DNA of 64,000 nucleotides from Streptomyces populi (GTDB lineage: Bacteria; Actinomycetota; Actinomycetes; Streptomycetales; Streptomycetaceae), in contig NZ_KZ626871.1 in the NCBI RefSeq assembly GCF_002911015.1, positions 25,944 through 89,943 on the forward strand, given 5' to 3'. This document shows, piece by piece, positions 26,014 to 37,700 of this stretch (the stretch's first letter is position 1; each line of letters begins with the position of its first letter). The notes under the pieces are model-generated. The model had not been told where the DNA came from. It saw only the letters and a list, made by a program, of their open reading frames with translations, and did not search any database. Both the position numbers and the translations under genes were made by a program.

Positions 26014-27051
26014 TTGGCCGAGCCACAGGCCGTGATCTCCCGACCGGCCGGGGCCACCGTGTTCCTCGTGGCCACCGTCACCCCGGGGCACGAGGACACG
26101 GTCCGCGGTCTGCTGGAGGACGTCTCCGGGCTGCGCCGTTCCGTCTCCTTCCGGGCCCCCGACGGCGAACTCGGCTGTGTCGTCGGCATCGGATCGGCGG
26201 CCTGGGACCGGCTGTTCAGCGGACCGCGCCCCCAGGAGCTGCACCCGTTCGTGGAGTTGGCGGGCAGACGGCACCGGGCCCCGTCCACGCCGGGGGACCT
26301 CCTGTTCCACCTCCGGGCCCGCCGCACGGACCTCTGCTTCGAACTCGCCCGGCTGATCATGGAGCGGCTGGACGGCGCGGTCACGGTCGTCGACGAGGTC
26401 CACGGCTTCAAGTACTTCGACGAACGCGACCTGCTCGGCTTCGTCGACGGCACGGAGAACCCCGAGGGCCAGGAGGCCGTCGACGCCGTGCTCGTCGGCG
26501 CCGAGGACCCGGCCTTCGCGGGCGGCAGCTACGTGATCGTCCAGAAGTACCTGCACGACCTGCGGACCTGGAACGCGCTGCCGTCGGAGGAGCAGGAGCG
26601 GGTCATCGGGCGCACGAAGCTCGCCAACACCGAACTCCCCGACGACGTCAAACCGGCCGACTCCCACGTCGCGCTCAACACCGTCACCGACGAGGACGGC
26701 GACGAACGCAAGATCGTGCGGGAGAACATGCCGTTCGGCAGCCCGGGCGGGAACGAGTTCGGCACCTTCTTCATCGGCTACGCCCGCACCCCCGAGGTGA
26801 CCGAGCAGATGCTGCGCAACATGTTCCTCGGGGACGGCCGGGCCCCGCACGACCGCATCCTCGACTTCTCGACCGCGATCACCGGATGCCTCTTCCACGT
26901 GCCGGCCGCCGGCTTCCTCGACGACCTTCCCGCGGCCCCGGGCGAGCGGGAGGCGGACGAGCCCGCGGCGGACCTCCCCGCCGCGGGCGGCGAGCGGGCC
27001 CCGGCGGACGGCTCCCTGGGGATCGGCAGCCTCAAAGGAGCCCGAACATGA
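26014..27051 (+). CDS. DyP-type peroxidase with encapsulin-targeting peptide
   Basis: 345 residues from a TTG start with GAGGAGGACGACCC upstream. The DyP signature GFVDGTENPEGQE gives the GXXDG distal Asp, and ADSHVALN gives the likely proximal haem His. The C-terminal 14 residues, DGSLGIGSLKGART, match the cargo-loading peptide of encapsulin cargo (consensus DGSLGIGSLKG), placed after a Pro/Ala/Asp-rich tether. The enzyme should use hydrogen peroxide to oxidise dyes or phenolics while packed inside the shell. Its TGA overlaps the ATG of the encapsulin gene (ATGA), so the two are coupled. Confidence 0.95.
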   Translation: MAEPQAVISRPAGATVFLVATVTPGHEDTVRGLLEDVSGLRRSVSFRAPDGELGCVVGIGSAAWDRLFSGPRPQELHPFVELAGRRHRAPSTPGDLLFHLRARRTDLCFELARLIMERLDGAVTVVDEVHGFKYFDERDLLGFVDGTENPEGQEAVDAVLVGAEDPAFAGGSYVIVQKYLHDLRTWNALPSEEQERVIGRTKLANTELPDDVKPADSHVALNTVTDEDGDERKIVRENMPFGSPGGNEFGTFFIGYARTPEVTEQMLRNMFLGDGRAPHDRILDFSTAITGCLFHVPAAGFLDDLPAAPGEREADEPAADLPAAGGERAPADGSLGIGSLKGART

Positions 27052-27926
27052 CGACCACCCCCGAGGACACCGCCGCCGGAGCTGCCGGGACCGGCAACCT
27101 GCACCGTGAACTCGCCCCCGTCACGCCCGCCGCGTGGGCCGAGATCGAGGACGAGGCGCGCCGGACCTTCCGGCGCAACCTCGCCGGCCGCCGTGTCGTG
27201 GACGTCACGGGCCCCGACGGTCCCGCGCTCGCCGCCGTGGGGACCGGTCACCTGTCCCGCATCGACGGGCCGTCGCCCGGTGTCGCGGCCCGGCTGCGCC
27301 AGGTCCAGCCCCTGGTCGAGCTGACGGTGCCGTTCCGGGTGAGCCGCGACGCCGTCGACGACGTGGACCGGGGTGCCAAGGACTCCGACTGGCAGCCGGT
27401 CAAGGACGCGGCGCGCACCATGGCGTTCGCCGAGGACCGGACCGTCTTCGACGGATACGCAGAGGCCCGTGTCGACGGTCTCCGCGCCCGCACCTCCAAC
27501 CCCGTGCTCAGCCTTCCCGCGGAGCCGCGCGACTTCCCGGACGCCGTCAGCCGTGCCCTGAGCACCCTCCGGCTGGCCGGGGTGCAGGGCCCGTACGCGC
27601 TGCTGCTGGGCGCGGAGGCGTACACGGCGGTCAGCGAGACCTCCGACCACGGCTACCCCGTCGCCGCCCACCTCGGCCGGCTGCTCGACGGCCGGCTGAT
27701 CTGGGCGCCCGCCGTGGAGGGCGCCTTCCTGCTCACCACCCGGGGCGGCGACTACGAACTGCGCCTCGGCGAGGATCTCGCCATCGGTTACACCGCCCAC
27801 GACGCCACCGGCATCGACCTGTACTTCCGCCAGACCCTGACGTTCCTCGTCCACACGGACGAGGCCGTGGTGGCGCTCGACCCGTGGACCGGTACGGACG
27901 GGGAAAGGGACGGGGACACGGTCTGA
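27048..27926 (+). CDS. Family 1 encapsulin nanocompartment shell protein
   Basis: 292 residues, HK97-fold shell protein. Recognisable stretches are ELAPVTPAAWAEIEDEARRT near the N-terminus, VDDVDRGAKDSDWQPVKDAA (E-loop side), GPYALLLGAEAYTAVSET and YTAHDATGIDLYFRQTLTFL at the C-terminus. It is about 25 residues longer than typical family 1 proteins because of N- and C-terminal tails. It self-assembles into a shell around the DyP peroxidase encoded just upstream. Start is fixed by the ATGA overlap with AAAGGAG upstream. Confidence 0.95.
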   Translation: MTTTPEDTAAGAAGTGNLHRELAPVTPAAWAEIEDEARRTFRRNLAGRRVVDVTGPDGPALAAVGTGHLSRIDGPSPGVAARLRQVQPLVELTVPFRVSRDAVDDVDRGAKDSDWQPVKDAARTMAFAEDRTVFDGYAEARVDGLRARTSNPVLSLPAEPRDFPDAVSRALSTLRLAGVQGPYALLLGAEAYTAVSETSDHGYPVAAHLGRLLDGRLIWAPAVEGAFLLTTRGGDYELRLGEDLAIGYTAHDATGIDLYFRQTLTFLVHTDEAVVALDPWTGTDGERDGDTV

Positions 27927-28158
27927 CCTCGCCCGGCGCGCGGGCGTTCCCCGGCGGTCCGTGCTCCGCCCGGGTCCGCCGGCCGGACCGTATCCGTTTT
28001 CCGGCCTCCGCCAACGTCTCCTGCCTTTTGGCGAGTTCTTTCTTCCTCGGGGGAAAACCGCAGGCCAGGGCCGTTGCGGCGGGTATGTCCGCTCCGGTTG
28101 CGGAGCAATAGGCGCCGCGAAATGGTGGAAGGACCCATCGCCGCACCGGGAGCTGTCC

Positions 28159-30681
<2,523 letters not shown>

Positions 30682-30782
30682 GGCGGAGAGCCCGGCGAGG
30701 CGGAGAACCCGCCGACGACCCGCGGAACGAGTGATCAACGCACGACGAAGGACGGGACGGAGGACTCCTGACACCGAAGACG

Positions 30783-30807
30783 TACCCGGGCGCGCGAACG
30801 CCGGGTA
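30783..30807. promoter_or_regulatory. Short inverted repeat upstream of a small gene
   Basis: TACCCGG (30783-30789) and CCGGGTA (30801-30807), 11 bp apart and 20 bp before the next ATG. Possible operator or leader hairpin. Confidence 0.3.
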
Positions 30808-30827
30808 GTGGTTTGAGGAGGCTGCGC

Positions 30828-31106
30828 ATGACGCACCACAAGTCCAACCGGGCTGTCGAAGGAGATCCGGAGCACGCCCACAACAGGGGCATGCCCCTGC
30901 GGTACGACGACGACGAACTCCACGCGCGCACGGTCCGCGCGCGGCGCGAGGCCGGTCTGCTCGGCGGCCCCATGGAGGACCCCGAAGCCGATTACCGGCG
31001 AGAGCGCGTGGAGATCGATCTGGAGGTGGGTGCGGGCCGGATCCCGACGGGCAACTTCACCCGGCGGACCCGGGATCCCTATCCGCCCTCCAGTTACGGG
31101 GACTGA
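30828..31106 (+). CDS. Small hydrophilic protein, unknown
   Basis: 92 residues, strongly charged and without hydrophobic segments (DDDELHARTVRARREAG, YRRERVEIDLEVGAGRIPTG). It resembles small stress-associated Streptomyces proteins of unknown role, but I cannot name a family. The ATG at 30828 has GAGGAG seven bases upstream, and third-position GC is high, so it looks like a real gene. It may be cotranscribed with the Clp ATPase 146 bp upstream. Confidence 0.6.
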   Translation: MTHHKSNRAVEGDPEHAHNRGMPLRYDDDELHARTVRARREAGLLGGPMEDPEADYRRERVEIDLEVGAGRIPTGNFTRRTRDPYPPSSYGD

Positions 31107-31130
31107 ACTCACCGCGGGGAAGGGGTGGTT

Positions 31131-31150
31131 GGACCCCGGGACGCGGGTCC
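31131..31150. terminator. Short hairpin between convergent genes
   Basis: GGACCC (31131-31136) pairs with GGGTCC (31145-31150) with an 8-base loop, between the small hydrophilic gene and the GreA-like gene. Confidence 0.4.
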
Positions 31151-31172
31151 GGCGGGCCGGTGCCGACAGGCG

Positions 31173-31637
31173 CTACCGGCCCAGGGAGACCACGACCGCG
31201 CTCCGGGGTCCCTCGGGTGCCCGGAAACTCACGGTGTCTCCCGTCCGGTGCCCGAGGAGGGCGCGTCCGAACGGACTGTCGGCCGTGACGAGCGTCCGGT
31301 CCAGCGCCGCGGCGCCCTCACCGATCTGAACGGTGTCCGTCGTGCCGTCCGAGAACCGGACGGTGACCGTGCTGCCCACGCCGACCGTGTCGGTGGGCGG
31401 CGGACCCGCCACGTCCGCCCCCGCGAGCCGCGTGGTGATCCGGGAGATCCGGTCGTCCAGCCGCCGCAGGGCGTCGGCGCGCTGCAACTCGTCCGCGGCG
31501 TCGGCCTGGTCGCCCACCTGCGCGTCGGAGTCCCGCAGGGACGCCGCGACCGTTTCGCGTTCGGTGCGGAGGTCGGCGAGTTCCTGCTCCAGTGCCTGCC
31601 GGGCAGCCTCGCTGATCGGTGCTGGTTCGCTGGACAT
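31173..31637 (-). CDS. GreA/GreB-family transcript cleavage factor-like protein
   Basis: 154 residues. An N-terminal coiled coil (SEAARQALEQELADLRTERE, DELQRADALRRLDDRISRI) is followed by the C-terminal FKBP-like domain (VTVRFSDGTTDTVQIGEGAA, SPFGRALLGHRTGDTVSF). The coil tip has GDQAD where GreA has GDLKE, so acidic tip residues remain. It may bind the RNA polymerase secondary channel. Many actinobacteria carry such divergent paralogues beside canonical greA, so the exact activity is open. The ATG at 31637 has GAGGAGTAGGC upstream. Confidence 0.85.
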   Translation of the reverse strand: MSSEPAPISEAARQALEQELADLRTERETVAASLRDSDAQVGDQADAADELQRADALRRLDDRISRITTRLAGADVAGPPPTDTVGVGSTVTVRFSDGTTDTVQIGEGAAALDRTLVTADSPFGRALLGHRTGDTVSFRAPEGPRSAVVVSLGR

Positions 31638-31802
31638 GCCTACTCCTCGGTGTGCGGAAGTCGGGTCGGACGGGAGCGTTATCAGCATATCCGTGCGCTT
31701 ATGTGTACCAACGGGTCGGATCGCGGCGGAATGTGATGTATGGAATCGTGGATCGCCGGAGTTCAGGACGCTTCGCGCCGTCCTGCGAGTGAGGGAGGTC
31801 CC

Positions 31803-31880
31803 ATGTCCTCGAAGCGACGCCGGAAGAAGAAGAGCCGCCGCAAGCACGCCGCGAACCACGGACGGCGCCCCCAGTGCTAG
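31803..31880 (+). CDS. 50S ribosomal protein bL37 (25-residue mini-gene)
   Basis: A 25-residue, very basic peptide starting MSSKRRRKKKSRRKHAAN and ending GRRPQC. The Lys/Arg-rich start followed by ANHGxRPxx matches my recollection of the actinobacterial ribosomal protein bL37, first seen in mycobacterial ribosome structures. The ATG has GGGAGGTCCC directly upstream. It is easily missed because of its size. It is divergent from the GreA-like gene. A hairpin (31902-31918) follows 21 bases after the stop and probably terminates it. Confidence 0.75.
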   Translation: MSSKRRRKKKSRRKHAANHGRRPQC

Positions 31881-31901
31881 GGCCTGTCTGACAATTCGCG
31901 T

Positions 31902-31918
31902 CGGACGGTTCCCGTCCG
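31902..31918 (+). terminator. Terminator hairpin after bL37
   Basis: CGGACGG (31902-31908), loop TTC, CCGTCCG (31912-31918): perfect 7-bp stem. Confidence 0.5.
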
Positions 31919-31926
31919 CCCGGCGG

Positions 31927-32022
31927 CGTCCGGCGCACCCCCTCGCCGCACCGGCCGGAAGTCCGAGCGCGTTTCGTACGAGGGCTTCCGGCCGGCGTGC
32001 CGGGCTGGCGGTGCGCCGGACG
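31927..32022. repeat. Nested long inverted repeat
   Basis: Outer arms pair 31927-31939 with 32010-32022 (13 bp, core GTCCGGCGCACC). Inner arms pair CCGGCCGGAAG (31951-31961) with CTTCCGGCCGG (31985-31995). The whole could fold as one extended stem with an internal loop. Purpose unknown: a mobile-element remnant or a structured RNA. Confidence 0.5.
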
Positions 32023-32031
32023 GCCGGGTGC

Positions 32032-32061
32032 CGGGCGGCCGTTCCGGGGAGCGGCCGCCCG
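32032..32061. repeat. Strong hairpin in the non-coding region
   Basis: CGGGCGGCCG (32032-32041) and CGGCCGCCCG (32052-32061), perfect 10-bp stem with a 10-base loop. Confidence 0.5.
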
Positions 32062-33129
32062 TGACGACATGCTCCTCCGCCGTCGTGCGTACCCCCACTG
32101 CGCCGATCGGGCCCGGCGCCTTCCCTCGCCCCGAGCGCACGCTCCGGCCCGAACGGCCGCGCGCGACGGTCGCGTCGACCGCTGCCGTCCTCCGCGCGCA
32201 GGACCTGCCGGCCGGACGGAACGGCGTCGAGGGCGCGTACCGCTTCGGGAAACGCAAACGCCGTCGCGTGGAAACCCCGGCCGTCGGTCCGGCCCGCGCC
32301 CGTGCCATTTCCTCACGCAGGGTGACGATCGGTAGCGCTCCTCACCCGGTCGGCGACCTCGCGTGCGGTCGCGGGCCGTGCCGCGCGTCGGGGTGAAGCG
32401 CCGGTCCGCCGGGTGCTCGGCGGCGGTGCGCGTCCATGCTCCGCGCGGACACCGGACACCGATAAACGGACGTCATGCCCGGTGCCGACCGTCGGTTGTC
32501 GCGCGCCGCCCCGGCCGCGCCCGTCGGCCGCCGTGCGCCGCCACTCCGTGTTCCCCCGTCGTCGTGCCCCGCCCCTCGCCGCCCGTCGCGGCGTTCCGGG
32601 GCGGGAGGGGCGGAGCGCGGCATCGTCACGGAAAAGCACCGGACCGTCCGAGGGGGAAACGTCCGCTTCACCCTTCGCGCACGCGACAACGTGAAGACCG
32701 AAGACACCCGGAGGAGCTCGCGGGAGCGATCCCTTCCGCGTGTTTTCCGACAGTGGCGGAGGCCGCCTTTTCGGCCAGGTGCCCCGGGTGTCGAACCGTC
32801 GTGACGGATACTCGCGGACACTGTTTCGGCATTGCCCGGCGAGCCGGTTCGACGGGTGTGCGGACCGCGCCGATCGGCAATCAAAATCGGAACTTGACGC
32901 GTTGGCCGACCGGTTGTCGCGTGAAAGGCCGACTCTCCCTCTTTCGGGCGGCCGGCGGACTGGAATCGATGCGTGTCCGGGTGCCCGATTTCACCTCGTA
33001 GTTCAGTACATGCACCGCCACGGAGGCCTCGGCGGCGACATGTTCCGGCAACAATGGCCAGTTCACGACGGGTGCTCGAGCGGTTCTCGAGAAAAGATCC
33101 AGCCAGTTGGAACGTCCCGTAAACCACGC

Positions 33130-33158
33130 TTGACGCGTCTCGGGAGGGATGTTAGAAA
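33130..33158 (+). promoter_or_regulatory. Vegetative-type promoter of the NRPS operon
   Basis: TTGACG (33130-33135), a 17-bp spacer and TAGAAA (33153-33158) fit the HrdB-type pattern TTGAC-N17-TAGNNT well. It points to the MFS gene at 33440, giving a leader of roughly 275 bases. It is the only good promoter seen before the operon. Confidence 0.5.
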
Positions 33159-33239
33159 AAGCGACGGAAAACCTGCCGCCTCTGGTAGCGGCAGAAGAGA
33201 GGTGGGGGGCACTTCCTGGGGGGACGTGTACGGGGGCTT

Positions 33240-33270
33240 CCGGCATTCACTGCCGGATCACGCGTGAATG
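33240..33270 (+). promoter_or_regulatory. Mutually exclusive hairpins in the NRPS operon leader
   Basis: Stem 1 pairs CCGGCA (33240-33245) with TGCCGG (33251-33256). Stem 2 pairs CATTCAC (33244-33250) with GTGAATG (33264-33270). They share bases, so only one can form. A further hairpin CTGCCGC/GCGGCAG is at 33173-33194. The leader (33160-33439) is AT-rich compared with its surroundings. Confidence 0.4.
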
Positions 33271-33439
33271 TGCAGCTCAATCATTTTGGCGCCAGTTTCT
33301 CTGTTGTTTCTCGGCGTGGTCGTCGAACCCGACGACGGGCCTGAGAGAGGGCGCTTTTCCTTCGCACACCCGAAGCGGTTCTCGGCGTGCTCCGCATGCC
33401 GTCCGCTTTCTTTGCCTGCCATTTTCGGCCTACTGAACG

Positions 33440-34738
33440 GTGTGGAACGTGAAAGCATATTTGGCCATCCTGCGCATCGGTGACTACCGACTGCTCTGGT
33501 CGGCCCTCGTCCTGAATCTTCTCGGGGACGGCGCCACCTATGCCGCCCTCGCGTGGATCACGCTGGAGAAGGCGGGGGCCGCCGGGCTCGGCGTCCTCGG
33601 CGTGTGTCTCACCCTCCCGGTGATCCTGGGAGGGGCCGTCGTCGGACCGCTGCTCGACCGGTTCTCCCGGCGCAAGCTCTTCATCTACGACTCGGTGTTC
33701 CGCGGTTTCGTCGTCGCCCTGATCCCCCTGCTCGCGGCGATGGACGCGCTTCAGACCTGGAACCTGTACGGAGTGGCGCTGATCTACGGGCTGCTCAAGA
33801 TCATCCCGCTGGCGGGCACCCCCGCCGTGCTGCCCGAGCTGGTCCCCGAGGACAAGCTCCAGGCGGCCTCGGGGCTGGAGTCCACGGCGATGGGCGCCGC
33901 CAACGTCGTCGGCCCTGCCATCGGCGCGGGCCTGATCACCGCCTTCGGCGCTCCTTACGTGCTCGTCCTGGACGCCGTGACCTACCTGGTCTTCGCCTTC
34001 CTGATCAGCCGCATCAAGGCACCCATGGGCCGGCCCGAACCGGTGGCGGCGTCCGACGCCCAGGAAGCCAGGCCCGGCTGGGCCCCGGTGTTCCGGCTCA
34101 TCGTGCGCGACCGCTTCCTCCTCGTGCTCACGCTGTCCTTCGGCGCCTTCAACGTCTCGGCGGGCGCACTGATCGTGGCCCTCCCCTGGCTCGCGAAGTT
34201 CGAGTTCGACAGCGGCCCCGGCATCCTCGGTCTGATGCTGGCCGTCATGGCGGCGGGCGAGCTCATCGGCTCCCTCGTCTCGGGCGCGGTGAAGACCTCC
34301 GAGCGGCAGATGCTCCGCATCGGCGTGTTCCAACTCCTGTCCGGCGCCGTGCTGTTCCTGCTCCTGCCGAGCATGCTGCCGTGGATCCTGCTCGGCCTCG
34401 CGCTGAACGGCATCCTCTCCGCGCCGATGACGGTGCTCGGCGGCGTGGTCCGCATGACCCGGGTGCCCAACGCGATGCGCGGCCGGGCCATGACGCTGAT
34501 GCGCACGGTGATGGCCGGTTCCCTGCCCGCCGGTTCCGCGCTCGGCGGCGTGCTCCTGAGCGGCAGTCACTACGACGGCCTCATCCTGGTGGTCGCCGCA
34601 CTCGCCGCGGCTCCCGGCGTGCTCACCGTCCTGCTCTTCCGCCGCACCCCGTTCCGGCTGGGGGTGACAGCAGCCGATGACCAGCGTGTCCAGCGGGGCC
34701 CCGACCTCGACTCCGATGCCGTCCACGCCACTTCCTGA
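33440..34738 (+). CDS. MFS exporter of the NRPS operon
   Basis: 432 residues with about 12 hydrophobic segments, EntS/MFS_3-like. The N-terminal half has FGDYRLLW-like IGDYRLLWSALVLNLLGDGA, and the first cytoplasmic loop has GPLLDRFSRRKLFIYDSVFR. The family exports siderophores and other small products in exchange for protons. Being first in the operon, it probably exports the peptide and gives self-protection. The start is a GTG at 33440; a GTG at 33449 is as likely, and neither has a good ribosome-binding site. The end overlaps the NRPS1 start by 62 bp, so the genes are coupled. Confidence 0.85.
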   Translation: MWNVKAYLAILRIGDYRLLWSALVLNLLGDGATYAALAWITLEKAGAAGLGVLGVCLTLPVILGGAVVGPLLDRFSRRKLFIYDSVFRGFVVALIPLLAAMDALQTWNLYGVALIYGLLKIIPLAGTPAVLPELVPEDKLQAASGLESTAMGAANVVGPAIGAGLITAFGAPYVLVLDAVTYLVFAFLISRIKAPMGRPEPVAASDAQEARPGWAPVFRLIVRDRFLLVLTLSFGAFNVSAGALIVALPWLAKFEFDSGPGILGLMLAVMAAGELIGSLVSGAVKTSERQMLRIGVFQLLSGAVLFLLLPSMLPWILLGLALNGILSAPMTVLGGVVRMTRVPNAMRGRAMTLMRTVMAGSLPAGSALGGVLLSGSHYDGLILVVAALAAAPGVLTVLLFRRTPFRLGVTAADDQRVQRGPDLDSDAVHATS

Positions 34739-37700
34739 ACCCCGGGCCGGCGAGGACGGTGACGCCGTACTCCTGGTCACCGACCGTCCCCGCACCCGGG
34801 AGTCCGCGTCCGGCCCCCTTCGCACCCTGCGCGTTCCGGGCGCGGGCGGACCGACGGCCCTCGCGGCCCTCGCCGTCCTGCTGCACCGGCACACCGGACA
34901 GCTCCGCCTGCTCCTCGACATCGGCACGGCCGAGGACGGCGCGGGCTCGCTGACCCTGACCGTGCACCCGGACGAGCCCGTCGCCGCCCTGCTCGCCAGG
35001 ACGGAGCGGGTACGTCCGCAGGGACCGCCCACCGGTACGGCCGTGCGGTACGCGGACACCCCGGGCCCCGTGCCCGACGGGCCCTGCGAGCTGTTCCTGA
35101 CGCGCGACGGCGAGGACCTGCTCCTCGGCTACCGCGCCTCGCTCTTCGAGGACGCCACGGCGGCCCGGCTCGCCGATCGACTCCGTCTGATCGGCGACTT
35201 TCTGACGAGCCGTCCGACGGCTCGCACCGGGGACGTGGAACTCCTCGCCGAGGGCGAGCTGGACCAGGTCGTCGGCTCCTTCAACGACACCGCGCGCCCC
35301 TACCCCGACACGGCCACCATCCACGGCCTGTTCGCGGAGCAGGCCCGGCTGACCCCGGAAGCCGTGGCGCTCGACTGGCGCTCCGAACGGCTGACCTACC
35401 GTCAGCTGGATCTGCGGTCGGACGAACTGGCGCGACGCGTCGTGGCCGCCGGGGCGGCCCCCGGCGACCGGGTGGCGCTGCGCACCGGGCGCACCCCCGA
35501 CTTCGTGGTCGGCGCCCTGGCCGTCCTCAAGGCGGGCTGCGCCTACCTCCCGCTGGAGCCCGACTACCCGGCCGAACGCGCCGCCTGGCTGCTCGCGGAC
35601 TCCTCCGTGCGCGTCCTGGTCGCGGCCGGCGACCTGCCGACGGACCTGGCGTTCGAGGGGACGGTTCTCGCCCCCGGGCCGGAGGCGGCGGACGAGGACG
35701 CCGCTCCCGGCACGGTCGCCGTCCCGGTGGCCGCCCACGACCTCGCCTACGTGTGCTACACCTCGGGCACCACCGGGAAACCCAAGGGCGTCGAGGTCGT
35801 CCACCGCAACGTGGTGCGGCTGGTGAAGGGCGCGGACTACGTGCGCTTCGGGCCGGACGTCAGGATCCTGCCCACGGGTTCGATCGTCTTCGACGCGAAC
35901 ACCTTCGAGATGTGGGGCGCCCTGCTCAACGGCGGTTCCCTGCGGCTCGTGGACAGCGACACCGTGCTCGACGCGTCCTTGCTCGGACGGGAGCTGGCCG
36001 AGCACCGCATCACCACGATGTGGCTCACCTCGCCCCTGTTCAACCAACTGGTGGAGCAGGACGCGAGCATCTTCCGCCCGCTGCGCGAACTGGTGGTGGG
36101 CGGGGACGCCCTGTCGTCCGCGCACATCGGGAAGGTGATGGACGCCTGCCCCGGGGTGACCCTGGTCAACGGCTACGGCCCGACGGAGAACACCACGTTC
36201 TCCGTGACGCACCGGCTGGACCGGTCCGACCTCGGACGCATCCCGATCGGGCGCCCGATCGCCAACTCCACCGCGTACGTCCTGGACGAACGGGGGCGCC
36301 CGTGCCCGGTCGGGGTGCCCGGCGAGCTCTGCCTCGGCGGAGCCGGGGTCGCCCGGGGCTACCTGGGGCGTCCGGAGCTGACGGCCGAACGCTTCGTGCC
36401 CGATCCCTTCGGCCCCGAGGGGGCCCGGCTCTACCGCAGCGGCGACCTCGCGCGCTGGCGGCCCGACGGCGTGATCGAGTTCCTGGGCCGACGCGACTTC
36501 CAGGTCAAGGTACGCGGCTTCCGGGTCGAACCCGCCGAGGTGGAGGCGGCCATGCTCGCCCACCCCGACGTGGCCGAGGCCATCGTCGTGGCGCGGTCCC
36601 GGCCGGGCAAGGGCGACAAGCACCTGTGCGGCTACTACGCCGGTCCGCGCCCGCCGGAGCCCCGTGACCTGCGGGACCTGCTCGCGGCGGAGCTGCCGGG
36701 GCACATGGTCCCGTCGTACCTCGTGCCGCTGCCCGCGCTGCCGCTCAACCACAGCGGCAAGGTGGACAGGTCCAGGCTGCCCGACCCCGACGGCGCGCAC
36801 CTGCTGTCAGGGGCGGACCACGTCGCTCCCTCGACCGAGGACGAGCGGACGGTGGTCGAGCTCGCCGAACGGGCCCTCGGGATCAGCGGCATCGGCGTCC
36901 ACCACGACCTGCGGGACCTCGGAGCGGACTCGCTCACGGCGACCCTGATCGCGGTGGGCCTGCAGGAACGTCTCGGCCGGCACTTCCCGGTCAGCGCCGT
37001 CCTGCGCGCCGGTACGCCCGCCCGGATCGTGGAACTGCTGCGGGAGGCCGGCTCCGGCCCCGGCCACTCCGTCCCCGCCGCGCCCGAGCGGGAGACCTAC
37101 CCGCTGACCCCGCAACAGCGCCAGCTCTACTTCGAGCAGGCCAAGGACCCCCGCGCGGTGCACTACAACGTGCCGATCGGCCTCGACCTGCCCGCCGACA
37201 CGGACCCCGAGCGGCTCGCCCGGGCCCTGTCCGGGCTGGCCGAGTGCCACGAGGCGCTGCGCACCCGCTTCGTCGTCGAGGGCGGCGAGGTACGCCAGCG
37301 CGTGGAGCCGGGCATCGACGCCGAGGTGCGGGTGCTGGACGGACCCCCCGGCCCCGTCGAGGAGTTCGTGCGCCCCTTCGACCTGGAGCGCACCCCGCTG
37401 TGGCGGGCGGACGTGCACCGCACCCCGACCGGGGTGACACTGCGCATGGACCTGCACCACATCGTGGTGGACGGGTTCTCGCTCGCACCGCTCCTGGAGG
37501 ATCTGGCCGCACTCTACGCGGGTGGATCCCCCCGGCCGCCGACACCCCGCTACCGGGACTACGCGGTGTGGCTGACCGGCCCGGCCGGGACCGCCCTGCG
37601 GGCGGCCCAGCAGCCCCACTGGCAGAAGGTCTTCGCCGAGCCCCTCGACCGGACGGACCTGCCGACGGACACCGCACGGCCCGCCCTGCGCGAACTCGAC

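Larger units (their letters stand above)
31881..33129. other. About 1.2 kb without a convincing gene
   Basis: Open frames exist on both strands but none has a ribosome-binding site together with Streptomyces codon bias or a recognisable motif. The left part contains a nested inverted repeat (31927-32022) and a strong hairpin (32032-32061). From about 32650 on, composition becomes AT-richer towards the NRPS promoter. It could be a decayed gene region, the site of a recombination that placed the NRPS operon here, or unrecognised RNA. Confidence 0.5.

Noticed and set aside
31881..31900. The bases right after the bL37 stop as an insertion-sequence end
   Set aside because: They look faintly familiar as a dispersed Streptomyces sequence, but no matching inverted end or target duplication is visible.
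33268..33483. A 71-codon frame in the NRPS leader overlapping the MFS start
   Set aside because: It has no ribosome-binding site and atypical codons (TTT, ATA). It is not a convincing leader peptide, as it has no run of regulatory codons.
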